Counted from the first letter of the stretch, positions 1-8,124 are shown. The stretch is DNA of 24,407 nucleotides from Candidatus Coatesiibacteriota bacterium (GCA_016929465.1 JAFGIT010000150.1:1-24407), one strand, 5' to 3'. Numbers and translations: made by a program. The notes: generated from the letters alone by a model not told the origin.

Positions 1-1487
1 AAGTTCTCCCAGAATTTTTTTGCGAGCTCTTCGTCGAATATCTCCTCGATCTGATATGCCCGGCTCTTCGCGCAACCCGGGAACTCGAGACAGGAGTAGT
101 TCTTGAGGTGGTCCGATCCACGGGTGGACATCGCGTAGCCCAGGCTGAATCCCGTCGCGATTCGTGGATCGACGCTGATGTGCTCCAGTCCCCTGCAATG
201 AGGGACTATGTCCGCGCCAATACCGAGTCTCTCCGCGACACGGATGTTGCCCTCAGCAAGGATGTCGCCAAAGCCTTCCCTCGCTGCGATCAAGTTCAGA
301 ACCTTCATGGAGGTCTCGACGTCGCCCCATTCGAGCCTAATGCCGCCGGTGTCCTTCTCGGTGATGTAGCCCTTCTCGAACGCCTCCATCGTCCAAGATA
401 GCGCTGCTCCGGCCGAGATGCTGTCCATCCCGAGCTCGTTCACCATGCCGCACATGACAGTCACTCCTGGAAGGTCTTCCGAATCGATCCTGGGCCCTAA
501 ATTGCATAGGCTCTCCATCTCGGGGCCACCAGCCTGGAAACCGGAGTATTTCCCCTCTTTGATATAAGTGTATCTCCCGCAGCTGACGGGGCAAGACCAG
601 CAGCCCTTTCGCCTGAACAGGAACTGGTTGGCCCACTGAACTCCGCCGTATAGGGTCTCGATATCCTTCATATAGCCCGTAGAGCAGTTCTTGTGTGCAT
701 TGATGCCTATCGCATTGCCGACATCGAACAGGTCGAGCGAACCCTCCGCCCGCCTTCTGATAGCCGACGCCGAAGCGTGAATCTTCCCTCTAAGGTCCCA
801 GGCGGCTCTTATGAAGCCATCGGGATCGGCAATCGTTATCGGCTTGCGTCCCCGGACCGCAATCGCCTTCAGGTTCTTCGAGCCCATCACAGCACCCATC
901 CCGGTCCTGCCGCCCGAGGCGCTGAACGAGCTCATGACACATGCGAAGCGGACCAGCTTCTCGCCTGCCGGGCCTATAACAGCGACATTGATATCAGGGT
1001 CGCCGAGCTCCTCGAGTATCTTGAGGGTGGTCTTTTTTGTGCCGAGGCCCCAGAAGCGGCTCGCATCACGGAACTGGATTTTGTCACCATCTATGAATAC
1101 CCAGACCGGCTTGTCAGCCTTGCCCTTGACGATGATCTGGTCGTAGCCGGCGTATTTCATCTTCGGACCGAACGAGCCGCCCATGTTCGTATCGCCGTGG
1201 CCGTGGTGGTCTGTGCCGATGTATGAGCAGGTCATCGGAGAACGCGCGCTGATCGTCGTTCTGCCAGCAAGCGGTGCGAACGTCGCCGCCAACGGTCCGG
1301 CCCCGAAGCAAAGCGGATTTCCAGGATCGAACGGGTCCATCCCCTGATGAGTTTCGTGATATACGACGTCCGAGTTCATGCCCCGGCCGCCTATCCACTT
1401 CTGACAATATTCGGGCGTCAGCTTCTCGACCTTGAACGTCTGGTCGGTCATATTGAGCCGAAGTCTTTGCCCCATGTATCCGTGCAT
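1..1487 (-). CDS. Aldehyde:ferredoxin oxidoreductase (AOR), C-terminus cut off by window edge
   Basis: Tungsten-pterin enzyme of the AOR family, which oxidises an aldehyde to a carboxylic acid and passes electrons to ferredoxin in the cytoplasm. 495 codons are present and the frame is open to base 1; family members are usually about 600 residues, so roughly the last 100 or more are missing. Visible family features are the N-terminal WIGGRGMNSD segment, GAGPLAATFAPLAGRTTISA (pterin-binding half), MGAVMGSKNLKAIAVRG, and the cluster motif CWSCPVSC (Cys296, 299, 303; CX2CX3C). The fourth cluster cysteine would lie beyond the edge. The ATG at 1487 has AAGGAGAG just upstream. A 4x[4Fe-4S] ferredoxin gene lies directly upstream on the same strand, the usual partner. 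The physiological aldehyde is unknown; the nearby glycyl radical enzyme suggests it could be that enzyme's product (inference). Confidence 0.93.
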   Translation of the reverse strand, partial: MHGYMGQRLRLNMTDQTFKVEKLTPEYCQKWIGGRGMNSDVVYHETHQGMDPFDPGNPLCFGAGPLAATFAPLAGRTTISARSPMTCSYIGTDHHGHGDTNMGGSFGPKMKYAGYDQIIVKGKADKPVWVFIDGDKIQFRDASRFWGLGTKKTTLKILEELGDPDINVAVIGPAGEKLVRFACVMSSFSASGGRTGMGAVMGSKNLKAIAVRGRKPITIADPDGFIRAAWDLRGKIHASASAIRRRAEGSLDLFDVGNAIGINAHKNCSTGYMKDIETLYGGVQWANQFLFRRKGCWSCPVSCGRYTYIKEGKYSGFQAGGPEMESLCNLGPRIDSEDLPGVTVMCGMVNELGMDSISAGAALSWTMEAFEKGYITEKDTGGIRLEWGDVETSMKVLNLIAAREGFGDILAEGNIRVAERLGIGADIVPHCRGLEHISVDPRIATGFSLGYAMSTRGSDHLKNYSCLEFPGCAKSRAYQIEEIFDEELAKKFWEN

Positions 1488-1525
1488 TTTATCTCTCCTT
1501 ATTCGATTGGGTGGTCATAGTCATC

Positions 1526-1553
1526 CTGTAGAGGCGGGGCTTGTCTCCGCCCG
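1526..1553. repeat. GC-rich palindromic intergenic repeat, copy 1
   Basis: A CTGTAG lead followed by an imperfect hairpin with GGCGG/CCGCC arms, ending in CCGCCCG. The same design occurs at 12206-12232. It sits between the ferredoxin and AOR genes, in the 157-bp gap inside a probable operon. It resembles short REP-like palindromes that are scattered between genes in many anaerobic bacteria (recalled, not searched). The arms carry mismatches, so this copy is slightly degenerate. Confidence 0.55.
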
Positions 1554-1644
1554 ATATGCAAATGGACGGGCACACCGTTCCCGCACAGGCCATAGCGCAA
1601 TGATTAGATGGGCAGACACAATGCCTGCCACAACGTCAATTGCC

Positions 1645-2187
1645 TTACTCGATGTTGAAGCTGAAGCCAAAGCCCTCTTCCTCTGCGGACGGCACTTCGT
1701 AGTCCTTCTTCAGGCTCTTGGCCCATTCTCTGCCGCGCGCCTTCGCTGCGTCGTTTGCGTCAACATAGGAAAGCGCTTTCTGCATAGTGCAGGCCTTAAC
1801 GCACCAGGGACCCATCTCGTCGTCATCGCATAGGTCGCAGCTCATCGTCTTCCCAGTCTGGGGATTCACGACGACCGCACCGAACGGGCAAGCGTGGATA
1901 CAAGCCTTGCATCCAATGCACTTCTCTTCATCCGTGACAACCGCGCCGCTCTGGAGGCGAATTCTGGCGTTCATCGGGCAGACTTTGACGCAGATTGCCT
2001 CCTCACACGCCTGGCACATCACCGGAATGAAGGTGTTGACCTCCCTGAATTCCTGAACTCTGACTCTCGAGTAGTTCGGGCCGCAGACACCGAAATGCTT
2101 GACAGAGCAAGCCATCTCGCAGCTGTGGCAGCCCGTACACTTGTCAGGATCGACGACAATGATCTTCGCTCCAACCGCTTGTGGCAT
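1645..2187 (-). CDS. 4x[4Fe-4S] ferredoxin-type electron-transfer protein, AOR partner
   Basis: 180-residue iron-sulfur protein of the HycB/DMSO-reductase beta-subunit type. Sixteen cysteines lie in four motifs: CTGCHSCEMAC (17-27), CQACEEAICVKVC (58-70), CIGCKACIHAC (90-100) and CDLCDDDEMGPWCVKAC (117-133). This is the classic pattern for four [4Fe-4S] clusters. Cys35 is an additional cysteine. The C-terminus is acidic and probably flexible. No signal peptide is visible, so it should be cytoplasmic. It lies upstream of AOR on the same strand with a 157-bp gap and most likely carries electrons from AOR. The start has a GAGGA upstream (AAGAGGAATTAGGACG then ATG). Subunits of this shape also serve other molybdenum or tungsten enzymes, so the AOR pairing rests on position. 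Confidence 0.92.
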   Translation of the reverse strand: MPQAVGAKIIVVDPDKCTGCHSCEMACSVKHFGVCGPNYSRVRVQEFREVNTFIPVMCQACEEAICVKVCPMNARIRLQSGAVVTDEEKCIGCKACIHACPFGAVVVNPQTGKTMSCDLCDDDEMGPWCVKACTMQKALSYVDANDAAKARGREWAKSLKKDYEVPSAEEEGFGFSFNIE

Positions 2188-2253
2188 CGTCCTAATTCCT
2201 CTTATTATGATTATTGTCTATCTGCGATTATTTCCGCAATGTCATGAGCAAAA

Positions 2254-3054
2254 TCATGCGATACACATTTCAACATAGCTGAAGTGTCCCTGCTTCCCCC
2301 AAAGACCATTGCACATCTCCCTCGCGCGGCTCTGGAGCAAAGCTGCGTGCTCGTCGGTCGGGATCACTAGATAAGCTCGGGCTGTGCCGCGATGATAGTG
2401 CAATGCGAAGCCGCTTTTCGCGCCAGAGGCTTTTTGAATCTGCTCGAGCCGCCATTCGATCTGGAGATGAGCTTTTTCGCTGCGATTTATATGTTGATAT
2501 AAGATGACGCTCTGACCGCGCTTATAGAAAGGTGTAATCTCGTCATTGAAGGCGAATTTGGGGCCTTTCTTCCGGTATTGTTTAACCGAATCTGGAGATA
2601 GCCCATTATCCGGGTCGAAGAACACAACCTGACAGTCTTGCGTTCGGTCAAATCCTTGTTGCCACCATTGACTGCGACATTTTCGGCGCGCCTCTTGCCC
2701 CGCGGGAGTATTGGCAGGCATATCTTCTGGCCATTTGAGCTCCTTGCCGAAATAGACCGTCTCCGCCGGCAGGATTCCTGACCTCTGGCTCTCCTGTATG
2801 TTGCGTTTACCACTTTCAAGGAGCCCTTTTAGCTCTTCCCAAAGTACGGGATCGCATATGCGAAACTTGCGACGATTCTTAGGTGTGTCATATAGATAGC
2901 TGATGTGCTTCCCATCCGAATTCGCTTCGTTGGGAACCAAATACCACATTAAGCCTATTCTTAGTCCCTCGCCGTCTGGGTCGGGAAAGCACAGCCATCG
3001 CAGCAGGCCATATTTCCCAAAATCTCCTTGATCGCAACAATACTGATTCTGCAT
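2254..3054 (-). CDS. Uncharacterised 266-aa protein with GDFGKYGLLR and FFDPDNGL motifs
   Basis: I recognise this as a conserved but uncharacterised family from its N-terminal GDFGKYGLLRWLC (10-22), FFDPDNGL (145-152), YQHINR (186-191) and RGTARAYLV (222-230). The central DPDNGL after a hydrophobic strand recalls an acidic catalytic or methyltransferase-like loop, but no function can be assigned. No signal peptide or membrane segment is visible. It starts 33 nt after the GRE stop and ends 66 nt before the ferredoxin start, all on one strand, so it sits inside the GRE-ferredoxin-AOR unit. By eye its DNA is more AT-rich than the flanking metabolic genes. Together with its unrelated character this suggests insertion by transfer (inference). 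The ATG at 3054 has only a weak upstream AGGG. Confidence 0.8.
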   Translation of the reverse strand: MQNQYCCDQGDFGKYGLLRWLCFPDPDGEGLRIGLMWYLVPNEANSDGKHISYLYDTPKNRRKFRICDPVLWEELKGLLESGKRNIQESQRSGILPAETVYFGKELKWPEDMPANTPAGQEARRKCRSQWWQQGFDRTQDCQVVFFDPDNGLSPDSVKQYRKKGPKFAFNDEITPFYKRGQSVILYQHINRSEKAHLQIEWRLEQIQKASGAKSGFALHYHRGTARAYLVIPTDEHAALLQSRAREMCNGLWGKQGHFSYVEMCIA

Positions 3055-3087
3055 TCTTTGTGTGCCCTACTGGCTAGGAATATGTTG

Positions 3088-5559
3088 TCAAATCTCTTCG
3101 CCGAATTGTGTTCTCTCGATAATCTGCCGCTGCACATCGGGGCCCAAGTCAATGAACCTGGCTGTGAAGCCCGCCACTCTCACCATCAGGTCGGAGTAAT
3201 TCTCCGGATGCTTCTGGGCATCGACGAGCATCCCGCTGTCAACGACGTTGAACTGCACTTGATATCCGCCCAGGCCGAAGTAGGTGTCAATCAGCTTGAT
3301 GAACTTCTTCGCTCCGACCTCGCCCTCGATCGCTTCCGGATGGAACTTCATGTTGAAGAGCGTCGCCTGTAGGCTCCTTGCGTTGACCTTCGAAGCAGAC
3401 TTGATAAGGCTCGTTGGGCCGTTCAGGTCGGTTCCAGGAAAGGCCGAAAGCGCGCCGTCGGCGAGGTAGTCGCCCGCGCGTCGTCCATCGGGGCTCGCGC
3501 CACACGCCTTGCCATGGAGCACCTGCGTCGTTACGGAGAGCGTGCTCGGACGCCAAGGTTCACCCACCCAGTTAGTCACCTGCTGCGCCGCGTCGGACCA
3601 CGCCTCATACAGATCGGAAGCAATCGCATCGACATAGTCATCGTCGTTACCGAACTTGGGCGCTTCTACGAGCAGCTTCAGCAGCCTCTCATGGCCCTCG
3701 AAGTTCGCCGCAATCGCCTCTTTGATCTCCTTCATGCTGACGACCTTCTCATCAAAGACTAGCCTCTTGATCGCCGCAAGGCTGTTCGCAACGTTTATCA
3801 TCCCGCATGAGATGACATACGCTGGATCGCTGTACCTGCACCCGCCCTCGTAGGAGTCGAGCCCCCTGTCGATGCAATCATCAAGGAGTGCCGTCATGAA
3901 GGGATGAACTAGCCCCAGGTCGTTATGGACCAGCATGATAGTATTCCAGTATTCCTCTTCCCGGCGGGCAACGACGGCCGTCACGCGCTTGTACTCCTCG
4001 ATGATCTCGGCGTAGCCGGCATTCTCGGCGTCCAGTTTCACGTCGATGAGCCTCTCGCCGGTCACTGGATTTACTCCGCCATTCAGCACGATCTCCAGTA
4101 TCTTTAGGCTGTTGGTGTGAGGGACCGCGTACATCGGCATGCGCTTGCCGCAGATCTGCATGTCAACGCACCCGCATGGCGCCCAGTCCCGAGCGTCCTC
4201 TATGGTCGCGCCGGTCACGTTTACGAACCGCTCAACCGCAATCCTGTCGCTGAAGAGCGCCGGATATCCCGAGCCCGCCTTGATGCAGTTCACGACGTTC
4301 ATCTTGAATTCGGGGCTCATGTCCTCGCTCCATCGGACGGAGAGCGTTGGCTGCCAGGTGCGCACATTTATCCCGGCCTGAAGAACCAGGTCGGAGAGCT
4401 CGTTATTGCACAGCCTGCCCTCGCCATCGACGCCGCCGAGAGTGAGGTTCTGATACACGCTGCCGCCGAGATACGATTCCGTGAAGGTCGCGTGCGCTCT
4501 CGTTATCTCCGCACATTTGATGCGCATCAGTTCCAATAGCTCGAGCGCCTGCCCTTCGTCAATCCTGCCGGCATCCAGGTCGCTCTTGAACGGGCGATAC
4601 ATGTACTGGTCGAACCGGCCCGGCGAGATGCCTCGCCCGTTGAGCTCGATGAATAGGCAAACGTGAGCAAACCAGAAGGACTGCATCGCTTCCGGGAAGG
4701 TGTCTGCTCGGAACCTGGGGACCTTTCGACATATCCTGGCGATCTCTTGCAGCTCATCCCTCCGCTTTGCGTTCTTGCATTCATCCGCCAACCTCTCGGC
4801 CTCGGCGGCGTGGTTCTCAGCGAACTTGATGACGCCTTCGAGAGCGAGTTTGACGCCCTGGTAGAAATTGTACCGGTCGAATTTGTGCTTCGAATCGGGG
4901 CTGCCTATTGCTGCGAGCTTCTCGTCTATATGGGCAATCAGGCCCTCGACACCCAGGTCGATTATCTTCCCGTAATCAACGATGACGCGGCCTTCTGGCA
5001 CGTCGAACATGAACCGCAGGAATACGAGCTGCTGCATCCACTTCTCGACGGTGTCGAAGTCATCCCTTGTCTCATGAAGAAGCCTCTCGGCGAGCGTTCT
5101 CCAGTCCTTGCCCTCCCAGAATCGAGCCACATCGAGGATCTTCTCCTTGTCGTCAGGGCGAATGAGGTAGATGCCTAGCCGGTCGCCCTCGCCCTTTTGG
5201 AGAGTGCCATCGATATAGCGTTCTTCCTCCCGCTTGATCCTCTTGAATCCCTCCAGCATCCAGGTCTCGTACTCGGGATAGACATGGGTGCCCTTGAAGA
5301 GACGGGAGACGTTGCCGACGACGAGTTCTTCATCCCATATTCTGGGAGACAGGTTGGACAGAACGTGTTTGAGCGCTCCGCCCGCCCTTTGATAGCGGGG
5401 TGAGGTCCAGTGCTGCCTGATGTAATCTGTAAACAGGACGGCACGCTCCGAGTCGATGTACGGCTCTCGCCGGAGCAGTTCCTGATACCTCAACGCGACG
5501 CGGGGGGTCGATGGTGCGCCTTTAATCTCTCTCGTAGCAGCGGTCGGTCTTGGGGCCAT
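3088..5559 (-). CDS. Glycyl radical enzyme (pyruvate formate-lyase superfamily), unassigned subtype
   Basis: Full-length GRE, about 823-833 residues. Numbering from the longest possible start (GTG at 5589), the active-site loop reads APCGCVDMQIC with thiyl Cys474. The C-terminal radical motif is RVAGF with Gly807, followed by ARFIDLGPDVQRQIIERT. Eliminase-type GREs (diol dehydratases, choline lyase, isethionate lyase) have GCVE, with Glu as general base two residues after the cysteine; here it is Asp476. The enzyme must be activated by a radical-SAM activase; one is encoded at 12251-13162. Start codons are possible at 5589 (GTG), 5574 and 5559. I chose 5559 because GAGGTGA lies just before it. 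Downstream ferredoxin and AOR genes suggest an aldehyde product. Decarboxylase or C-C lyase activity cannot be excluded. Confidence 0.93.
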   Translation of the reverse strand: MAPRPTAATREIKGAPSTPRVALRYQELLRREPYIDSERAVLFTDYIRQHWTSPRYQRAGGALKHVLSNLSPRIWDEELVVGNVSRLFKGTHVYPEYETWMLEGFKRIKREEERYIDGTLQKGEGDRLGIYLIRPDDKEKILDVARFWEGKDWRTLAERLLHETRDDFDTVEKWMQQLVFLRFMFDVPEGRVIVDYGKIIDLGVEGLIAHIDEKLAAIGSPDSKHKFDRYNFYQGVKLALEGVIKFAENHAAEAERLADECKNAKRRDELQEIARICRKVPRFRADTFPEAMQSFWFAHVCLFIELNGRGISPGRFDQYMYRPFKSDLDAGRIDEGQALELLELMRIKCAEITRAHATFTESYLGGSVYQNLTLGGVDGEGRLCNNELSDLVLQAGINVRTWQPTLSVRWSEDMSPEFKMNVVNCIKAGSGYPALFSDRIAVERFVNVTGATIEDARDWAPCGCVDMQICGKRMPMYAVPHTNSLKILEIVLNGGVNPVTGERLIDVKLDAENAGYAEIIEEYKRVTAVVARREEEYWNTIMLVHNDLGLVHPFMTALLDDCIDRGLDSYEGGCRYSDPAYVISCGMINVANSLAAIKRLVFDEKVVSMKEIKEAIAANFEGHERLLKLLVEAPKFGNDDDYVDAIASDLYEAWSDAAQQVTNWVGEPWRPSTLSVTTQVLHGKACGASPDGRRAGDYLADGALSAFPGTDLNGPTSLIKSASKVNARSLQATLFNMKFHPEAIEGEVGAKKFIKLIDTYFGLGGYQVQFNVVDSGMLVDAQKHPENYSDLMVRVAGFTARFIDLGPDVQRQIIERTQFGEEI

Positions 5560-5650
5560 ATTCACCTCAGCCATATAATGCTCGGACACCAGATGTGCTG
5601 CCGCCGGCCATCAAATCTCTACATTTCGAGGCTATGGACCATGACGGTCA

Positions 5651-5688
5651 ACAATTGTCCATTATACTACACTTGCCCATTGTGTTAA
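5651..5688 (-). promoter_or_regulatory. Sigma70-type promoter of the GRE unit with overlapping direct-repeat operator candidate
   Basis: Read on the minus strand, TTAACA (5688-5683), a 16-bp spacer and TATAAT (5666-5661) form a near-consensus promoter about 100 nt upstream of the GRE start. Two near-identical 12-mers overlap the core: on the plus strand ACAATTGTCCAT (5651-5662) and ACACTTGCCCAT (5669-5680). They match at 10 of 12 positions and are 18 bp apart; the first contains the palindrome ACAATTGT. This arrangement suits a repressor site. The IclR regulator at 14886-15551 is the obvious candidate, but no matching site was found upstream of it. Confidence 0.6.
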
Positions 5689-5689
5689 G

Positions 5690-5956
5690 CGAAAAGTTCG
5701 GGATGGGTTGTGGCACCGAAGGTGTGGCGCCTTCAAGGAAATCAGGTCAGATCCGGGTCGAACCGAACGAGTGACCTGGACAAGACATTTATCGGAATCC
5801 TGCGCGGGTCGAAGGTCGAACCCTATGCTCGGAGGTTGATGGAAGTCAGCTGTGCCGCGATTGCCGGCTAAGTATCATTTCTTCTTGACGTGCCTCAGGA
5901 TTAATCGCACTCCGATGACAAGGCGACCGCCAAGAGTGCAAGGGATTAGAACGGAA
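5690..5956. other. Intergenic region with a possible 3-prime gene remnant
   Basis: No convincing gene. On the plus strand a frame ending in TAA at 5869-5871 reads DLDKTFIGILRGSKVEPYAR and then RLMEVSCAAIAG from 5773. This looks protein-like and could be the 3-prime tail of a gene cut off when the adjacent island formed. It has no start or Shine-Dalgarno site and I could not assign a family. Confidence 0.3.
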
Positions 5957-6118
5957 TCAGAAGGTTGAGCGTTCTGATTCTACACCTGAGAGCCACTCTT
6001 TGACCTTGCGACGCAGCTCTGAGACGAGCGGTGGCATAAGCTTGTCCATGCTGGTGTCACGCAGCCCTTCATCTGCCGGAAACCAGCGCATCGCTGGATT
6101 GAGGATGGCATAGGCGAA
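5957..6118 (-). pseudogene. Remnant of a type III-like restriction subunit (DEAD/DEAH helicase-nuclease), N-terminal part
   Basis: An open stretch with no start codon, preceded directly by an in-frame TGA. It reads AYAILNPAMRWFPADEGLRD and, a few residues on, MDKLMPPLVSELRRKVKEW. I recognise this from N-terminal regions of large restriction helicase-nucleases, which continue with a W-R-x-x-G-Y segment. Here the similarity stops after KEW and the frame ends 11 residues later. It lies directly downstream of dinD on the same strand, the position of the res gene in loci of the mod-dinD-res type. The assignment is from memory of the family. Confidence 0.5.
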
Positions 6119-6147
6119 TCAGGGAAGTCGGGATGCAGCGCCATCGC

Positions 6148-7005
6148 CTAATCCTCATCCTCTTCTGGATCACAGGCTTTGCCTATTAGCTTTCGCTCCT
6201 TCGCCTCGATCTTCTTGATGCTCTCAGCGACCGGCAGCTCTTCAGGCATGGTACCACCCAGTTCCTTAATCGTCTGGCGGACCTTTCTGCCCACCTCGCG
6301 ATGTGTTCGGTTGGCGTCCTCCTTCCGCTGCACTCGCTCCCGGCGGAGTTTCTCCTCTGTCTGTGTTGCTCTAAACAGATTGGCAGCAAGTTCCGTGCTT
6401 CCCATGTGATCGAGGATCTTCTGACTTTTCTTCAGGCCCTTGCGCCGATGGATATCCTCTTGCTTCAATCCGCCGTAAAGCCCCATGTATCCGTGGTTTT
6501 GAAAGATGGCATAGTCTATGGGCTCGATGACGCCCGAATTTTTAGCTGCGTCCGCCAGCTGGATATTGTGCTGGCGCATCTCTCCGCGCAGGAAGAGGCG
6601 GCGCTCCTCTTCGACTTGCTCATCTTCTAGCTCTTGCCGTCGCGTCTGAACGGCGAAATACGTCTGGCCATGCGCCACGATTTCCTTCTTCGGGTCAGCA
6701 TTCTGTATAATCAGGTAGCAGGCGTAACGTGAAAGCAGTGTAGCATTGACCTTGCGCTGGCCACCCTTGCCGATTTCGATCATTTTGCTGACGTCAGCGA
6801 AATGATCCTCAATACGATATCCACTGTTGAGGCAGGCGGCCTTGGCCTTCTCAATAACCGCCTCGAAATTGCGGTATTGCGTGTAGTCCAATACGCGCGC
6901 AAGTTCGCGGCTTTCCCAATAATCCATGCCATTGTCATTGGTGCGCTTGATTCGCTCAAATGGCGAAATATGTCCCGCTACGGCTGGCATGATTTCTTTG
7001 CTCAT
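6148..7005 (-). CDS. dinD: DinD-like DNA-damage-inducible protein
   Basis: 285 residues; E. coli DinD has about 274. Family hallmarks are YWESRELARVLDYTQYRNF (29-47), then VIEKAKAAC, NSGYRIEDHFADV, the LSRYACYLIIQNADP segment and GQTYFAVQTRRQE. The C-terminal third is highly charged and probably helical, ending in an acidic tail (DPEEDED). DinD is known as a RecA-filament antagonist in E. coli; homologues are often carried with restriction-modification genes. Here it lies between two decayed restriction-modification fragments on the same strand and is the only intact gene of that group. The ATG at 7005 follows AAAGGAG with good spacing. No LexA-type operator is evident upstream. Confidence 0.9.
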   Translation of the reverse strand: MSKEIMPAVAGHISPFERIKRTNDNGMDYWESRELARVLDYTQYRNFEAVIEKAKAACLNSGYRIEDHFADVSKMIEIGKGGQRKVNATLLSRYACYLIIQNADPKKEIVAHGQTYFAVQTRRQELEDEQVEEERRLFLRGEMRQHNIQLADAAKNSGVIEPIDYAIFQNHGYMGLYGGLKQEDIHRRKGLKKSQKILDHMGSTELAANLFRATQTEEKLRRERVQRKEDANRTHREVGRKVRQTIKELGGTMPEELPVAESIKKIEAKERKLIGKACDPEEDED

Positions 7006-7092
7006 AGCCTAAAACTCCTTTGGGCATCCAGGCCATTTCTAAACTGGTCGAATTCGACGGGTTTAACATCGGAGATCATTATGGCGGTTTTT

Positions 7093-7120
7093 TCATCTGC
7101 GCTCATCTGTGTCATCTGCG
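7093..7120. repeat. Short tandem TCATCTGYG repeats
   Basis: Three copies of TCATCTG at 7093, 7103 and 7112, a 9-10 bp period, ending in CGGATT. Sequences of this kind (CCGCAGATGACGCAGATGA on the other strand) are scattered in intergenic DNA of many environmental bacteria (recalled). Here it fills the gap between the Mod-like fragment and dinD. Confidence 0.5.
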
Positions 7121-7123
7121 GAT

Positions 7124-7372
7124 TCAAACAGTGACCTCGAGGATCGTCATCGTATCGGTGCCGAAAATATCGACCACCTTGACGGCGAGCTTGCGACGCC
7201 CGGGTCGGCAGTCGTGAAAGACGCTCGTGAGCTCGTTAGTCTTCCCGTTCCAGACCAGTTCCACCTCCCGCTTGTCGCCAAAAAGCAAAAAGCGATATTT
7301 GTCTGGAAGAGGCTTGTCCGCCTCAAGATAGCGGAGGATTTCTTGTCTCTCTTGGTCAGTCAGTCGTGGCAT
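7124..7372 (-). pseudogene. Mod-like DNA methyltransferase relic with a large internal deletion
   Basis: The first half (MPRLTDQERQEILRYLEADK, then FLLFGDKREVELVWNGKTNE) is what I recall from the N-terminus of site-specific adenine DNA methyltransferases of type III systems. After TNE the frame passes directly into HDCRPGRRKLAVKVVDIFG and a short tail ending LEVTV, which resembles the C-terminus of the same kind of protein. The catalytic body with the DPPY and FxGxG motifs is missing. The simplest reading is an in-frame internal deletion that left an 82-residue ORF. The ATG at 7372 is preferred over a TTG at 7390. With dinD and the Res fragment it marks a collapsed restriction-modification locus. 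It could instead be a small intact gene. Confidence 0.5.
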
Positions 7373-7390
7373 TGTGATTATTCCGCTCAA

Positions 7391-7655
7391 AGGGCCGTGT
7401 CACCGCAAAACGACCGGGCGGCGACAATGCCAGTTGGTAATACGCTTATAGAGTGAGAATTGGAGCGTACATCCGCTGTCGAATCAAGGCTTTTCGCGGT
7501 ATTCGAGTGGAACGGGGTTGGCAGGATATCTAAACTATCGCTGCACTTAGGTCCCTCGGGACCCCTCAATATTTCGGTTCTGGCTTCAAGGAATTGCACG
7601 GGCTATGGTGGGGAGATCCCGGCGCTGTTTTTGAATTGCTGCGAGCAATCCATTA
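7391..7655. other. Non-coding gap with small hairpins
   Basis: No credible gene. It contains two perfect 6-bp hairpins: GGTCCC/GGGACC at 7550-7563, and ATTGCT-GCG-AGCAAT at about 7634-7648. The second lies just outside the conserved end of cassette 1. Confidence 0.4.
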
Positions 7656-7692
7656 GGGCGTGAATGTAAGGTTGTGCGAAAACGTTACATTT
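7656..7692 (-). repeat. Conserved 3-prime end motif of HEPN cassette 1
   Basis: On the minus strand it begins AAATGTAACGTTTTCGCA, goes on to CTTACATTCACGCCC, and carries perfect 7-bp inverted arms AATGTAA/TTACATT (7691-7685 and 7669-7663). A matching motif lies in the same relative position and orientation after cassette 2 at 22656-22691. It ends about 45 bp past the stop of the last cassette gene. It may be a cassette boundary, recombination site or shared transcription end; no poly-T tract is present. Confidence 0.55.
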
Positions 7693-7737
7693 TGTGGCGG
7701 GGCGCCCCTGGACTCGATCTTGCAGAGGCTAATCACC

Positions 7738-8124
7738 TCAACTTAGGAGATTGCCAAAAGCTCTCTTAATGTTCTCAAGTTTAGCAATGCAAGTAGCAAC
7801 ATCATTGAAGTTAAAGCGGCGTCCTTTGTATCGTGCGCTAATCGAGGCATCAAATAGGAAGCGATAGTCCAAGTAGATAGCGTAGTCCAGATGGTCCTTC
7901 AAATATACCTCGCGCTCATCGTGAGATCTGAAATCCGTTGCAGACGGATCGAGTTTGAAATGAAGGTGATTCACACGGTGGAGCGCCGAGTAGAAGACAG
8001 CCACGATTCCCCATTCCTGTCGATTCTTGAAATCGGATGAGTTTCTCAACTCAACAGAGAAATTCTCCGCTCTCTCGGCGATCGTTAGGAAAGCAGAAGG
8101 ATTATTGTAGGTCAGGTTTGCCAT
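7738..8124 (-). CDS. Small helical HEPN-like protein (cassette 1, gene 3)
   Basis: 128 residues, mostly helical by composition. EWGIVAVFYSALHRVNHLHF (37-56) and the later RSHDER and SARYKG motifs resemble a HEPN-like family seen in toxin-antitoxin and defence contexts (recalled, distant). A clear RX4-6H ribonuclease motif is not obvious, so activity is uncertain. It is the last of three genes on the minus strand, 24 nt after gene 2. This is the position held by a HEPN protein in cassette 2, although the two proteins are not clearly homologous. No membrane segment or signal peptide is visible. Confidence 0.72.
   Translation of the reverse strand: MANLTYNNPSAFLTIAERAENFSVELRNSSDFKNRQEWGIVAVFYSALHRVNHLHFKLDPSATDFRSHDEREVYLKDHLDYAIYLDYRFLFDASISARYKGRRFNFNDVATCIAKLENIKRAFGNLLS

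Noticed and set aside
7691-7738. tRNA 3-prime-end-like sequence after cassette 1 (ATCGAGTCC, then GGGGCGCCCCGCCA on the minus strand), as a possible integrase attachment site
   Set aside because: T-stem pairing fails, spacing to CCA is off by one, no rest of a tRNA is present, and nothing similar follows cassette 2.
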